This document shows, one piece after another, positions 1 to 8,902 of a DNA stretch of 64,000 nucleotides. Under the pieces are notes generated by a model. It worked only from the letters and a program-made list of their open reading frames with translations, was not told where the DNA came from and searched no databases. Location of the stretch: positions 116,115-180,114 of the forward strand of contig JALHQH010000007.1 of the NCBI GenBank assembly GCA_022842065.1. Direction: 5' to 3'. Numbering within the stretch: the first letter of the stretch is position 1; each line of letters starts with the position of its first letter. This DNA is from Caldilineaceae bacterium. GTDB taxonomy: Bacteria; Chloroflexota; Anaerolineae; Caldilineales; Caldilineaceae. The position numbers were made by a program, and so were the translations under genes.

Positions 1-591
1 CATGTCAAAACCCGTACGGTCATCGTCTGTGGTAGCAGCAACGAAAACATCACCGACGGCCCCTATGACCCGATCACGCAACAGTGGCAGGTCGATGATG
101 GGGCCAATGGGCATGAGCAGCTGACGATTGGCATCGCCGCCGAGGCAACGAGCTATTACAAGGCCGGCCTAGTCAACTCGCTGGTGGGCGTCTGGCAGAA
201 CGAGGCCTTTAACGCAGCCAGCTTCTACGACCCCGCCACCGACACCTTTGATCTGGTAAGCCCGGAAGGCATGTGGTTCGACTTTGGTGCTGATGGCACC
301 TATCGCTATGGGGAACGCAATCATGGCGATGGGGGTGCGCAAGGGTGTGTCAATCAGTGGTGGATCTACCAGGCAGGCACCTACCACATCGTCGGCGGCC
401 GCATCACGATCAGCCCAGCGTCCGGCGTGGTGCGCCAGCAGAATTCGTGCGCACCGACCCAGCCAACACAAGAACCTTGGTTAGACGAAGTGCGCGATTA
501 CACCTGGCTCTACCGCGACCGTACGACTGCGATCAAGCTGGTGCTGATTCCATTATCACCTTTTGTCGAGTTTATTTTTACCCGTCCATAA
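1..591 (+). CDS. hypothetical protein, 5'-truncated by window edge
   Basis: The reading frame is open from base 1 through the TAA at 589-591, so at least 196 residues are visible and the true start lies outside the window. A GTG at 184 is an internal codon of a longer frame, since codons upstream of it read sensibly without stops. The protein is rich in Gly, Asp, Tyr and Trp and has three Cys; no known catalytic motif is recognised. The composition suggests an extracellular beta-rich protein, but the signal peptide would lie upstream. It is 30 bp from the cytochrome c gene downstream on the same strand and may be cotranscribed with it. I do not recognise the family. Confidence 0.7.
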   Translation, partial: HVKTRTVIVCGSSNENITDGPYDPITQQWQVDDGANGHEQLTIGIAAEATSYYKAGLVNSLVGVWQNEAFNAASFYDPATDTFDLVSPEGMWFDFGADGTYRYGERNHGDGGAQGCVNQWWIYQAGTYHIVGGRITISPASGVVRQQNSCAPTQPTQEPWLDEVRDYTWLYRDRTTAIKLVLIPLSPFVEFIFTRP

Positions 592-621
592 ACGAAACAA
601 TTACGCAAAAAGGATTTCCCA

Positions 622-1542
622 ATGAGCAACAGTCTAAAGAAGATTTTCAAATGGATTGGGCTGGCCGTAGGGACGGTGATTGGCCTGCTCCTGGTTGCGC
701 TGGTCGCCATCTATCTGCTCAGCAGCCTGCGCCTCAACAAAACGTACACAATTCCCAGCGCCGCATTGACCATCTCCACCGATGCGGCAACCCTGGCCGA
801 AGGACAACGGCAATTTTCGACCCGTGGCTGTATAGATTGCCACGGCTCCGACGGTGGGGGCAAAATGGTAGTCGACGACCCGTTGGTTGGCACGGTCATG
901 GCGAGTAATTTGACCAGTGGGATAGGCGGTGTGGCCGGCCAATATCAAACCAGTAGGGATTGGGAGTGGGCGATTCGGCACGGGGTTGGTGCAGATGGCA
1001 AACCCCTGGTGATCATGCCTTCACAGGAATACTACCCCATGAACGACAGTGATTTAGGGGCGCTGATCGCTTACATTCAAGCATTGCCGCCGGTTGCACA
1101 CGAAGTGACTGCGATTACCGTTGGTCCATTGGGACGCATTTTACACGTTGTCGGTCTGGTCACCCTGCTGCCGGCCGAAGTGATCGATCACAATGCGCCG
1201 CGGCCCGCAGTCGTTGCGAAAGGCGCGACCAAGGAATATGGCGAATACCTGGCCAAGACTTGCACCGGCTGTCATGGTGCGACCTTGTCCGGCGGCCCCA
1301 TGCCTGGCGTGCCGGCCGCAGCGCCTTATCCACGCAACCTGACGCCCCATCTGGAAACCGGGCTGGGCAAGTGGCAGGAAGCCGACTTTGTGCAGGCAAT
1401 TCGCACCGGCATGCGTCCGGATGGCTCACCTTTGGCTGCGAGCATGCCGTGGCAGGCCTTTAGCGCCATGACCGATGAAGAATTGAGCGCACTTTGGCTT
1501 TATTTACAATCGGTGCCGGCCAAACCCTATGGCAATCGGTAA
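622..1542 (+). CDS. membrane-anchored dihaem cytochrome c
   Basis: Protein of 306 residues. Residues 11-36 form one N-terminal hydrophobic helix that anchors or exports the protein. Two haem-binding C-x-x-C-H motifs follow: C-I-D-C-H at residues 70-74 and C-T-G-C-H at 214-218, each in its own class I cytochrome c domain with a downstream Met-containing segment. Two-domain cytochromes of this layout transfer electrons at the outer face of the membrane, often to or from a dehydrogenase or oxidase. No partner enzyme is next to it here. It starts 30 bp after the preceding gene, so the two may form an operon. The electron donor and acceptor cannot be told from the sequence. Confidence 0.9.
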   Translation: MSNSLKKIFKWIGLAVGTVIGLLLVALVAIYLLSSLRLNKTYTIPSAALTISTDAATLAEGQRQFSTRGCIDCHGSDGGGKMVVDDPLVGTVMASNLTSGIGGVAGQYQTSRDWEWAIRHGVGADGKPLVIMPSQEYYPMNDSDLGALIAYIQALPPVAHEVTAITVGPLGRILHVVGLVTLLPAEVIDHNAPRPAVVAKGATKEYGEYLAKTCTGCHGATLSGGPMPGVPAAAPYPRNLTPHLETGLGKWQEADFVQAIRTGMRPDGSPLAASMPWQAFSAMTDEELSALWLYLQSVPAKPYGNR

Positions 1543-1603
1543 CAAGCCCCAAGAAGACGCGAAGGAAACCTTGGTTCGCCAGGCGTGTAGGTAGTGTAGT
1601 ACG

Positions 1604-1644
1604 CATCCCTCGCAAGTACCCGCCACGGGTACTTGCGAGGGATG
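1604..1644. terminator. perfect 18-bp hairpin between convergent genes
   Basis: Bases 1604-1621 and 1627-1644 are perfect inverted copies around a 5-base loop. It lies between the end of the cytochrome gene and the stop codon of the convergent regulator gene. There is no T-tract on either side, so it is a hairpin that could stop transcription or protect 3' ends rather than a textbook intrinsic terminator. It could also be one of the dispersed palindromes common in this window. Confidence 0.6.
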
Positions 1645-1646
1645 TG

Positions 1647-4538
1647 CTACAGGTCGGCGGCAAAATAAGCGCTGGCCTGGTTGAGCAATTCCTGATCAGG
1701 TAGCCGTGTCCCTGCGGCAATCTGGGCGGCCAACGACGCCTGCATGTCAGGCGGCAAAGTGGTCACCAGTTGGGCTAATTCTGCTCCGGCAACCTGTGTA
1801 AACCAAGTTGACTGCTGGACAAAAGCACTTTGGCGCAAGGCCACAATCAGTGGCAGCGCAAGCGCAACGGCCCCTTCATCAAAAGCAAGCAGCGCCAGAA
1901 TCGGTAAGACTGTCTGCACGGCGTTAAAACCACCAGTCTGCTGGACCAGTTGCACGGTTTCGCTAACTAACTGACGGGCCAGCTGTGGTTGCCCTTGCGC
2001 CCGCAGCACATAGAGTTGTACCGCCATTGCCCAACTCAACTCATCGGGATGGGCGATGGTGCGGTAGCGGGCAATGGCGGTGTTAATGCTGGCATCAGCT
2101 GCGGTCAGCTTGCCCTGGACCAATTGTGCGCTCGCCAGCAACAACTGGCCCAGGGCACCATCGCGGACATAACCAAGTCGAGCAGCGAGGGCCAGCCCTT
2201 CCTGAGAACGCGCAATAGCCTCGGCATCGTTCCCCAGATGGAGCGCGGCAAAACCAAGCAAAATCGTATTATGGACCATGTAATTGTGGTCGCCAACCGC
2301 TGTGCTGAGGCCAAGTGCGCGCTGCCATGCGGCGTGCCCATCATGAAAGCGACCACAAAAGGTGAGGACCACCCCAAGGTTGGTCAGAACGCTCGATGTT
2401 TTAGCCGGCTGGCGCGTCGCTTCGGCGGACGCGAGCGCCGCGCGGAAATGGGGTTCCGCTTCGGCAAAATGGCCCTGGTAGGTGAGGGTGAGGGCCAACC
2501 GTTCCATCGCCCCGATCAGCACCAGTTGATCACCGTGCCGGCGGCCAATGGCGATAGCTTCTTCGACCAGTGCAATCGCTTCGATATAGTTGCCGGTGAA
2601 ATGCATGATCTGGCTCAAACGGACCAGATTTTTGGCAAGATAGTGTGCCGTGCCGTGCCGGCGGTAGAGTGCCACACATTTTTGCTGCAACGCGCTGGCC
2701 CGTTCATAGTTACCGACGGTAATGAAGAGAAAGAGGGCATATTCACTCAGCAACATCGCCTGTGCGGGCAACACATCGTAGCCAGTCGCGGCCAACGTGG
2801 TCAAGCGCAGCTGGAGATCAGTAAAAAACGCTTCTCCACCGGGGACTTGGCCGATCTGAAGATAGAAACAGCCAACCCAGATCATCACCTCACAAGTCAG
2901 ATAAGCCACTTCGGCGGCGTTCGGCTGGCTGAGCGGTTGGGCCGCTAATGTGTTAGCAGTGGCTTGAAAGAGCGCCAACCCTTCATGATAGCGGCTACGC
3001 CATAAAAAGGTTTCGCCCAACCGGTTGATCATCTGCTGCACCAGCGTATAGCGACCAGCATCAAGGGCAAAGTGCCAAGCGCTGCGAATATTATCGAGTT
3101 CCTGCTCGAGTTGGGCCAGCACGGCCATCTGCTGCACCCCTGCGGTTGTGACCTGTTGCATGGCGGCCAGACCAGCAAAGTAGGTGGCGTGGCGGACGTG
3201 AACGACATGCGCCTGTTCGCCATCCAGCGCCAGTTGTTGCGCGGCGTATTGACGCGTAAGCTCGTGAAGATCGTAGCGGGCCTGCTCCGAACCTTCCCCC
3301 ATCCGCCGCACCAATGATTTGTCAATTAGGGCAGCAAGAATGGGCAGCGTGGCGTCGGCCACAGCCCGCGCGGCGGCGCGACTACAGCCGCCCCGAAACA
3401 CCGACATCGCCGCCAGCACCCGCTGTTCTGCGACCGTCAATAAGGCCCACGAGTGATCCAAGACGGCACGCATACTGTGGTGGCGCGTCGGCATGTCACG
3501 GTCAGCCAGCACGAGAAAATCAATACTCCGCTGTAACTCTTCAGCGATCTCCTGACAACGGAGCATGCGCACCCAGGTCGCGGCCAATTCAAGCGCTAAT
3601 GGCATCCCATCAACGAGCTGACAGATCAGGCTAACGGCCGCCTGATTCTCGGCGTTGAGGATAAAGTTACCATCGATCTGCTGGGCACGCGCCAGAAAGA
3701 GTAAGACGGCAGCCGCCTGTTGCAGTTCAGCCGTGGCCGCAGGCAAGGTCAGGCCGCCGAGTTCAAAGCTACGTTCGCCACTCAACCGCAGTCGCTCGCG
3801 CGAAGTCACCAGCAGTTGCAGACCGGGGAGGCGCAACCATTCATTGACCCAATGCGTGCTCTGCTCGTTACCCTCGCCCAACAGATGCTCAAAATTATCC
3901 AGCACGAGTAAGAGCTGGCGCGGGGCCAGATAAGCCAACAACTGTTCCTGCGTATCGCGTGCCCCCTGCAAGGTCAGTCCCAAGGCATCGGCCACCGCGC
4001 TCGGCAGTTGATGCGCATGTTGCAAGGGCGCGAGGGAGACAAAAACAACCCCATCAGGGAAGGCGTCCACCACGCTGTTCGCTGTTGTCAGCGCCAGTTG
4101 CGTCTTGCCCATCCCCCCGGCACCCAGCACAGTGACCAGCCGCGCCTGCTCAACCAGTAACAGGTGATGGAGCGCGTTGAGTTCACCGGCGCGTCCGATC
4201 AGGATGGTAAAAGCAGGTGGCCGATGGGGCGTAAGGGCAGGCAAGCTGTCAGTCGCCATTGGTGCGGGCGCAACGGGCGGGGCAGGCGCATCGGTTAGCA
4301 GGCTGTTGCGCGCAAGTTGAATAAATTGGGTGCGCTCATCAGCCGGTACGTTGAGCAATGTGGCCAGATGCTCCGCCATTTCCACCGAGGGACGGCGCCG
4401 ACCGCTTTCAAAGAAACGAATCGTCTGGACCGAGCAGCTCGCCAGCTCTGCCAGCCCTTCTTGCGTGAGATCCAACTGGCGGCGCAGCCGTTTGAGCCGC
4501 TCGCCAAAGGAGGTTGATCGTTCAAGTTCGGTTTGCAT
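1647..4538 (-). CDS. XRE-HTH / NB-ARC ATPase / TPR transcriptional regulator
   Basis: Protein of 963 residues. An XRE-type helix-turn-helix occupies roughly residues 8-65 (L-D-L-T-Q-E-G-L-A-E-L-A). A STAND-type NTPase follows: Walker A G-A-G-G-M-G-K-T near residue 140, Walker B L-L-L-V-L-D-N-F-E-H-L-L, and the T-S-R-E-R sensor. The C-terminal half is built of TPR-like helical repeats. Proteins of this architecture are signal-integrating regulators in which ligand or partner binding to the repeat domain triggers ATP-dependent activation. I chose the ATG at 4538 because a longer frame to 4574 adds 12 residues outside the HTH fold. Two TGTTACA repeats 12 bp apart lie about 100 bp upstream (see 4639-4657). 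It faces the next gene divergently. Its targets are unknown. Confidence 0.9.
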   Translation of the reverse strand: MQTELERSTSFGERLKRLRRQLDLTQEGLAELASCSVQTIRFFESGRRRPSVEMAEHLATLLNVPADERTQFIQLARNSLLTDAPAPPVAPAPMATDSLPALTPHRPPAFTILIGRAGELNALHHLLLVEQARLVTVLGAGGMGKTQLALTTANSVVDAFPDGVVFVSLAPLQHAHQLPSAVADALGLTLQGARDTQEQLLAYLAPRQLLLVLDNFEHLLGEGNEQSTHWVNEWLRLPGLQLLVTSRERLRLSGERSFELGGLTLPAATAELQQAAAVLLFLARAQQIDGNFILNAENQAAVSLICQLVDGMPLALELAATWVRMLRCQEIAEELQRSIDFLVLADRDMPTRHHSMRAVLDHSWALLTVAEQRVLAAMSVFRGGCSRAAARAVADATLPILAALIDKSLVRRMGEGSEQARYDLHELTRQYAAQQLALDGEQAHVVHVRHATYFAGLAAMQQVTTAGVQQMAVLAQLEQELDNIRSAWHFALDAGRYTLVQQMINRLGETFLWRSRYHEGLALFQATANTLAAQPLSQPNAAEVAYLTCEVMIWVGCFYLQIGQVPGGEAFFTDLQLRLTTLAATGYDVLPAQAMLLSEYALFLFITVGNYERASALQQKCVALYRRHGTAHYLAKNLVRLSQIMHFTGNYIEAIALVEEAIAIGRRHGDQLVLIGAMERLALTLTYQGHFAEAEPHFRAALASAEATRQPAKTSSVLTNLGVVLTFCGRFHDGHAAWQRALGLSTAVGDHNYMVHNTILLGFAALHLGNDAEAIARSQEGLALAARLGYVRDGALGQLLLASAQLVQGKLTAADASINTAIARYRTIAHPDELSWAMAVQLYVLRAQGQPQLARQLVSETVQLVQQTGGFNAVQTVLPILALLAFDEGAVALALPLIVALRQSAFVQQSTWFTQVAGAELAQLVTTLPPDMQASLAAQIAAGTRLPDQELLNQASAYFAADL

Positions 4539-4638
4539 GGGAGTAGTATAACAAAACGAACGGGCGGCTGACAACTGCTCAATCGGGATAGCCCATCCGT
4601 TAAAACGGGTTGGGACAGCCGGGCAGTGTAAAGCTTAT

Positions 4639-4657
4639 TGTAACACTTCTTGTAACA
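4639..4657 (-). promoter_or_regulatory. possible degenerate operator upstream of the XRE/NB-ARC gene
   Basis: Read on the minus strand, two TGTTACA copies begin 12 bp apart, and TACACT follows the second after 8 bp. This resembles the last two half-sites and -10 box of the seven TGTTACC promoters described elsewhere in this window. It lacks the well-spaced upstream pair, and the -10 spacing differs by one. I treat it as a weak possible member of that set. Confidence 0.35.
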
Positions 4658-4787
4658 GTTGGTTGCTGTCAATTAGGGTCACGCTATGGTGAAATAGAAC
4701 CAGCCAACTGCTCCCCTACGCGGTTCGCTTTACGGCTTACCAGCACCCATTTATGGGTATCCATTTCGTTAGCATAGGGAACTTAAA

Positions 4788-7667
4788 ATGAAAAGCTATC
4801 CACAAAGTTGTCGTACCGTTCTGAACATTTTCACGCTTTTTGCACTGTTGATCACGGCCATATTGGCACCGCTGCGTGTTCACGCAGCTGCACCAACTCA
4901 GCTGACCCCAACCACCGTCACCGCCACGGGCTGGGACACCCGCTTTGGTATGCCCGGCGTTGAGGGCAAGGTAACGGCGGTTGCGGTCGCCGACAATGGT
5001 GATGTCTTTGTCGGCGGCGACTTCACCGAGGCCGGCGGCATGGCGGCCCAACACATTGCGCGCTGGGATGGCAGCAGTTGGCAGGCGCTAGGCGATGGCA
5101 TTAGCGGTGATGTCACGGCCCTGGCGGTTGACGGCACCGATCTCTACGTCGGCGGTGATTTTGAAGTGGCCGGCAGCGTGATGACCAACGGGATTGCGCG
5201 CTGGGATGGGGCCAACTGGTTCACCGTGGGCGATGGCACCGGTGTGGCCGATGATTACTTTGGCACACCCGAGCGCGGCGAAGTCTATGCCATGCTCATT
5301 AGCGACGGCAAACTCTACATCGGTGGTGATTTCGTCGCCGTGGATGGGGTAACGGCCAACAGTGTCGCCGCCTGGGACGGCACCGCCTGGCAAGGTTTAG
5401 GCAGCGGCATGGGCGAGTTGGATTGGGAAGGCAAATTCGCGCCCGAGGCCGAAGTCTATGCGCTGGCGACCGATGGCACCACGCTCTATGCCGGCGGCGA
5501 ATTTCTGATTGCTGGTGACGTGACGGCCAACTCGATTGCCCAGTGGGACGGCAATAACTGGTCGGCGCTGGGTAGTGGCGTAACCATGACCGATGGTAAT
5601 GGGAATCCGCAATTTGGTAGCGTGCGGGCCTTGGCGGTCAACGGCGGGACGCTCTATGCCGGTGGTTGGTTTGATAAAGCCAATGGCAAAGCGGCCAACC
5701 ACATTGCCCAGTGGCAGAACAACAGTTGGAGCGCGTTAGGTGTCGGCGTGCGCGCCGAAGAGCATGCCACCGAACCACAGGTACGGGCTTTGGCAGTAGT
5801 AGGAAACACGCTCTACGTTGGTGGTCGTTTTGTCGGTGCCGGCAACCAGAACATCGACCTGATTGCGCAATGGGCCAACAACAGTTGGGCCGCAGTCGGC
5901 ATGGGCATCACCAATGGCGACCATGATTACGTCAATGTCTTGGTCCCTGGTCTGGCCGGCGACCTCTATATCGGTGGCGCTTTCCGCATTGCTGGTGAGC
6001 AGCGGGTTGATAATATTGCCCAGTGGCAGAATGAGGATTGGCACACCCTGGGCAGCGGTCTGCTGGAGAATGAATATGGTGATGGCCCCGCCAATCCCTA
6101 TGCGATTGCGGTGGATGATGCAGGTCGGATATTTGTGGGTGGCGAGTTTGCGGTGGCCGGCGGCGTGCGGCTGAGCAACCTGGCCATGTGGGATGGCAGG
6201 GGTTGGGTAGCGATTGGCAACGCTAACGCGCGGGTACGCGACATGGTCATCGCCGAGGGGGCGCTCTATGTGGTCGGTGAATTTACCCAGATCGGCAACC
6301 TGGCCGCCAGCCATGTCGCCCGGCTCGATCTCAACACGTTGACTTGGTCGGCATTGGGTGCGGGCATTAACGACAATGTCTATGCGGTTGATTATGCCGA
6401 TGGCATCCTCTATGTCGGCGGGGCCTTTAAGAGCGCCGGCAATGTGACAGCTGAAGATGTCGCCATGTGGGATGGCGCGGCCTGGCATCCTTTTGGCACG
6501 AAGGCGCGCATCTTCGAGGTTGGCGACCGTGGCAACGAAGTCGGCACCTATGTCAATGATTTAAAGATTCATGGCGACAGCGTCTTTATCGCCGGCCACT
6601 TCCAGGTGATCCAATATGGCACCAACACCGCCGACCTGAGCAGCTTTCAGGTAGTGCATAACCTCGTCGAGTGGCAGTCAAGCACGGACAGTTGGTTCTA
6701 CCTGGGCGATGCGGCGCAGCGAGGGGTTACCTTTAATGGCTACAGTGGTTATAGCATTGATGCCGAAAGTCTGGCGATTGTGGGCAATGAGCTCTATGTC
6801 GGTGGTAGCTTTAACCAGGCCGGTGGCTTAACCGCCGCCAGCCTCGCCCGTTGGGACATGGCCGCCGAGGCGTGGGTTTCGCTCAACACCAGCCTGGGCG
6901 GCAGTACGGATGAAACCAAGGTGTTGGCCTTGGCCGCCTATGGCGCGGATCTCTTTGTCGGCGGCAACTTCCTGAGCGCCGGCAATAGTACCGTAAATTT
7001 CGTCGCTAAGCTTGATACTGAGACGGACATCTGGTCCGACCTGGATGGTGGCGTCAAGTGGTACAACGACCGCTACACCAAAGTGATGGCGCTGACGGTG
7101 GATGAGACGGGGGTCTACATCGGTGGCGACTTTGATAAGGCGGGTGGCTTATCCGCCACGGGCTTTGCCCGTTGGACAGGTGGGTTAGATGGCGGGGCCA
7201 ATGTGACGCCCGAAGCCGGCGGTGAGGTTGCTGGGCCCAACGGCTTGACGATCAACTTTCCGGCGGGGGCGGTGAACCAACCGAGTATTGCCAGAGTATC
7301 GTTGTTGGTTGGTGTCCCCCAACCTTTGCCAACTGGACAGGCTGCGCTCTATAGCTTTCGCGGCACCGCAGCAACCTTGGGCGGGCAAGCGGTGGCGCAG
7401 TTTGCCAAAGCCTACACCTTGCGGGTGCCCTACACCGACGCCCAACTAGCAGCGCTAGGGATCACCGACCCGACCACGTTAAATCTGCTCTACTGGAATG
7501 GGACGGCATGGACCGGCCTGTTACCCTGCGGCGGCTGTAACATCGACACAGCGAACAAGACAGTGATTGTCACTGCTGCGCACTTCAGCGATTTCGCGCT
7601 GGTCGGGCCGTCGACAGTGGTGACACCGGTAGCGAAGTTGGTTTTCTTGCCGGTGGTGGTGCGGTAG
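4788..7667 (+). CDS. secreted beta-propeller-like repeat protein with C-terminal ZU5-like domain
   Basis: Protein of 959 residues. Residues 1-33 are a Sec signal peptide ending in V-H-A. From about residue 40 to 800 a unit of roughly 55-65 residues recurs a dozen or so times, each with L-Y-[VI]-G-G-x-F, then A-G-x, then [IV]-A-[RQ]-W-[DNQ], then W-x-x-[LV]-G-x-G. This is the pattern of blade repeats in extracellular propellers. Residues about 803-890 contain G-G-x-V followed by I-N-F-P-A-G-A-V, typical of a ZU5 domain. The chain ends in V-F-L-P-V-V-V-R, a hydrophobic-basic tail that may be a surface or export tag. Function is unknown; a cell-surface binding role is the simplest guess. An intrinsic terminator follows closely. 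Confidence 0.85.
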   Translation: MKSYPQSCRTVLNIFTLFALLITAILAPLRVHAAAPTQLTPTTVTATGWDTRFGMPGVEGKVTAVAVADNGDVFVGGDFTEAGGMAAQHIARWDGSSWQALGDGISGDVTALAVDGTDLYVGGDFEVAGSVMTNGIARWDGANWFTVGDGTGVADDYFGTPERGEVYAMLISDGKLYIGGDFVAVDGVTANSVAAWDGTAWQGLGSGMGELDWEGKFAPEAEVYALATDGTTLYAGGEFLIAGDVTANSIAQWDGNNWSALGSGVTMTDGNGNPQFGSVRALAVNGGTLYAGGWFDKANGKAANHIAQWQNNSWSALGVGVRAEEHATEPQVRALAVVGNTLYVGGRFVGAGNQNIDLIAQWANNSWAAVGMGITNGDHDYVNVLVPGLAGDLYIGGAFRIAGEQRVDNIAQWQNEDWHTLGSGLLENEYGDGPANPYAIAVDDAGRIFVGGEFAVAGGVRLSNLAMWDGRGWVAIGNANARVRDMVIAEGALYVVGEFTQIGNLAASHVARLDLNTLTWSALGAGINDNVYAVDYADGILYVGGAFKSAGNVTAEDVAMWDGAAWHPFGTKARIFEVGDRGNEVGTYVNDLKIHGDSVFIAGHFQVIQYGTNTADLSSFQVVHNLVEWQSSTDSWFYLGDAAQRGVTFNGYSGYSIDAESLAIVGNELYVGGSFNQAGGLTAASLARWDMAAEAWVSLNTSLGGSTDETKVLALAAYGADLFVGGNFLSAGNSTVNFVAKLDTETDIWSDLDGGVKWYNDRYTKVMALTVDETGVYIGGDFDKAGGLSATGFARWTGGLDGGANVTPEAGGEVAGPNGLTINFPAGAVNQPSIARVSLLVGVPQPLPTGQAALYSFRGTAATLGGQAVAQFAKAYTLRVPYTDAQLAALGITDPTTLNLLYWNGTAWTGLLPCGGCNIDTANKTVIVTAAHFSDFALVGPSTVVTPVAKLVFLPVVVR

Positions 7668-7690
7668 AGTTTGAGAAGTGCACAATTAGA

Positions 7691-7727
7691 AAGCCAGTTG
7701 CCATGCAAAGAGCAACTGGCTTTTTTA
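7691..7727 (+). terminator. intrinsic terminator after the propeller gene
   Basis: An 11-bp stem with arms at 7691-7701 and 7712-7722 is followed by a run of six T on the plus strand, 23 bp after the stop codon. This is a standard Rho-independent terminator for the gene ending at 7667. Confidence 0.85.
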
Positions 7728-7736
7728 TTGCAACAT

Positions 7737-8219
7737 CTACCGAATCTTCCAGATTGGCGACGCTGCCCACCGTATTGGAAAGCCCATTGCAGAGCGAGGG
7801 ATATCAGCATATTGATCAAGCAGAGCGAAGAGTCGTTTGTGCCATTCACTTTGGGGTGCAATCTCTTGCAATAGGAAACGTGAAAGCGTTAAGATTGCAA
7901 AGACACGGGTATTGTCTATTGAAATCGGTTGGTGCCAATCTGGATGATGGCGTTGTGCTGGAATTTTGGGCCGAATCGCTAATTCACGATTCCACAAACG
8001 CGCATGGTGTGCACATAAATTCCGAATGTAATGGAGCGTAAATAGCCATGACTCAAGCACCGGGGGATATAGATTGAAGCAATAAGCTATACGTTGCTGT
8101 TCAGCGCGATCCAGATAGCGAAAGAAAGTATAGGTTCCATCAAAAAGAAAACCCGCCACATTTGAGCTTGCTCCGAAGAGTAGAGGCTTGGCGGGTATAC
8201 TGTTTTTAGTATAGACCAA
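7737..8219 (-). pseudogene. Abi_2-family (AbiD/AbiF-like HEPN) abortive-infection protein, N-terminally truncated
   Basis: The 160-residue frame matches only the C-terminal half of Abi_2 proteins, usually about 300 residues. It has V-L-E-S-W-L-F-T-L-H-Y-I-R-N then C-A-H-H-A-R-L-W-N-R-E, the R-N-x-C-A-H-H HEPN RNase-like motif, and the closing M-G-F-P-x-x-W...P-I-W. The first 25 or so residues do not look like the family, and no N-terminal half is found upstream, where the DNA is AT-rich and non-coding. I infer a decayed phage-defence gene whose 5' half was deleted. A shortened functional protein is possible but less likely, since HEPN domains need the missing helices. Confidence 0.7.
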
Positions 8220-8340
8220 TTTGACACTTTGTCAAGGGGCCGCCGAGAAATTTTTCTTGATTTATATGCCAAATCTGAAAGCTATTATACGACAAAGACA
8301 GAAAAGGAAAAAGAAAAACTGTTACTTAAGATAGGTTCAT

Positions 8341-8383
8341 AAAAAAGACTGGCTACCCTGGAAAAGGGTAGCCAGTCTTTTTT
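8341..8383 (-). terminator. bidirectional intrinsic terminator
   Basis: A perfect 19-bp stem with a 5-base loop has A-runs on one side and T-runs on the other, so it works on either strand. It lies 30 bp past the stop of the small membrane protein at 8413-8703 and makes that gene a single-gene transcript. Confidence 0.9.
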
Positions 8384-8412
8384 ATTTCTATCGCGATGAA
8401 CGTTTACTCTTT

Positions 8413-8703
8413 TTACACCGAAGCGATATCAAGCACCAGCCGACCGGTCTGGTCAATGGCGTGGGCCTTGCTGGTGTTGCGTGATTGGCTAGAGGCGACG
8501 ACCGCAGGAAAATGAACGTAATCTTGGGCCGGGTAAACGGGATAACGATCATCCTGGCGTACGGCCGGATTATAGTCCCAATCCAGATCAGCGCCGGTGT
8601 ATGGTTCGAGTTTTTCAACAACCAGCACAAAATACATCACGACTAACATGGTTCCTGTCATCCAAGCCAGCGCTGTCAGTAATAGTAAGTTGTTGAGTAA
8701 CAT
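8413..8703 (-). CDS. small single-pass membrane protein with Y-V-H-F-P-A motif (paralogue 1)
   Basis: Protein of 96 residues with no Cys. Residues 3-29 form one transmembrane helix, followed by an acidic stretch with D-D-R-Y-P-V-Y-P and then Q-D-Y-V-H-F-P-A near residues 60-67. A second protein at 50807-51127 has the same plan: N-terminal helix, acidic linker, Y-P-Y-H-E-Y-V-H-F-P-A. The ATG is preceded by GAGGAG at good spacing. The gene has its own TGTTACC-array promoter and its own terminator, so it is expressed alone. No known family is recognised. The shared promoter type links it to the sulfur genes; a role as a small subunit or chaperone of an envelope complex is a guess. Confidence 0.85.
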   Translation of the reverse strand: MLLNNLLLLTALAWMTGTMLVVMYFVLVVEKLEPYTGADLDWDYNPAVRQDDRYPVYPAQDYVHFPAVVASSQSRNTSKAHAIDQTGRLVLDIASV

Positions 8704-8732
8704 GAGCTTTCTCCTCTATCGCCTAAATTCTG

Positions 8733-8768
8733 ATTGACTGAATCATTGACTGAGTCATTGACTGTGTC
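8733..8768. repeat. three tandem 12-bp repeats in the 5' UTR of the small membrane protein
   Basis: Three near-identical copies of ATTGACTGAGTC-like units lie at 8733-8744, 8745-8756 and 8757-8768, between the predicted transcription start and the ribosome site. They resemble the GACTGACTCACTG simple sequence near 15930. Confidence 0.7.
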
Positions 8769-8833
8769 ATCAGCCATTTATTTAGTCGTTACCCTGTGAC
8801 CGCTGTCCAGTGTAGTAACGTTGGGTTAAGCTC

Positions 8834-8889
8834 AGTATATCCCTAGGCGGTAACAGGCGGAATGCCAGAGCGGTAACAGATCGGTAACA
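8834..8889 (-). promoter_or_regulatory. TGTTACC-array promoter P1
   Basis: On the minus strand: TGTTACC at 8889-8883, TGTTACC at 8878-8872 (11 bp on), a degenerate copy at 8867-8861, TGTTACC at 8855-8849, then 9 bp and TATACT at 8839-8834. There is no good -35 box, so an activator probably replaces it. The geometry equals that of P2-P6. It drives the gene at 8413-8703. Confidence 0.85.
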
Positions 8890-8902
8890 AAGTCAGCTAT
8901 TT

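Noticed and set aside
1539..1546. GGTAACAA at the end of the cytochrome gene as another operator
   Set aside because: It is a single copy formed by the stop codon context, without the repeat spacing or a -10 box.
1989..2948. Plus-strand frame of 319 residues
   Set aside because: It is the shadow of the XRE/NB-ARC/TPR gene; no ribosome site or family motif, whereas the minus-strand gene has clear domains.
5736..6488. Minus-strand frame of 250 residues within the propeller gene
   Set aside because: Repeat structure of the plus-strand gene produces open antisense frames; the signal peptide and domains lie on the plus strand.
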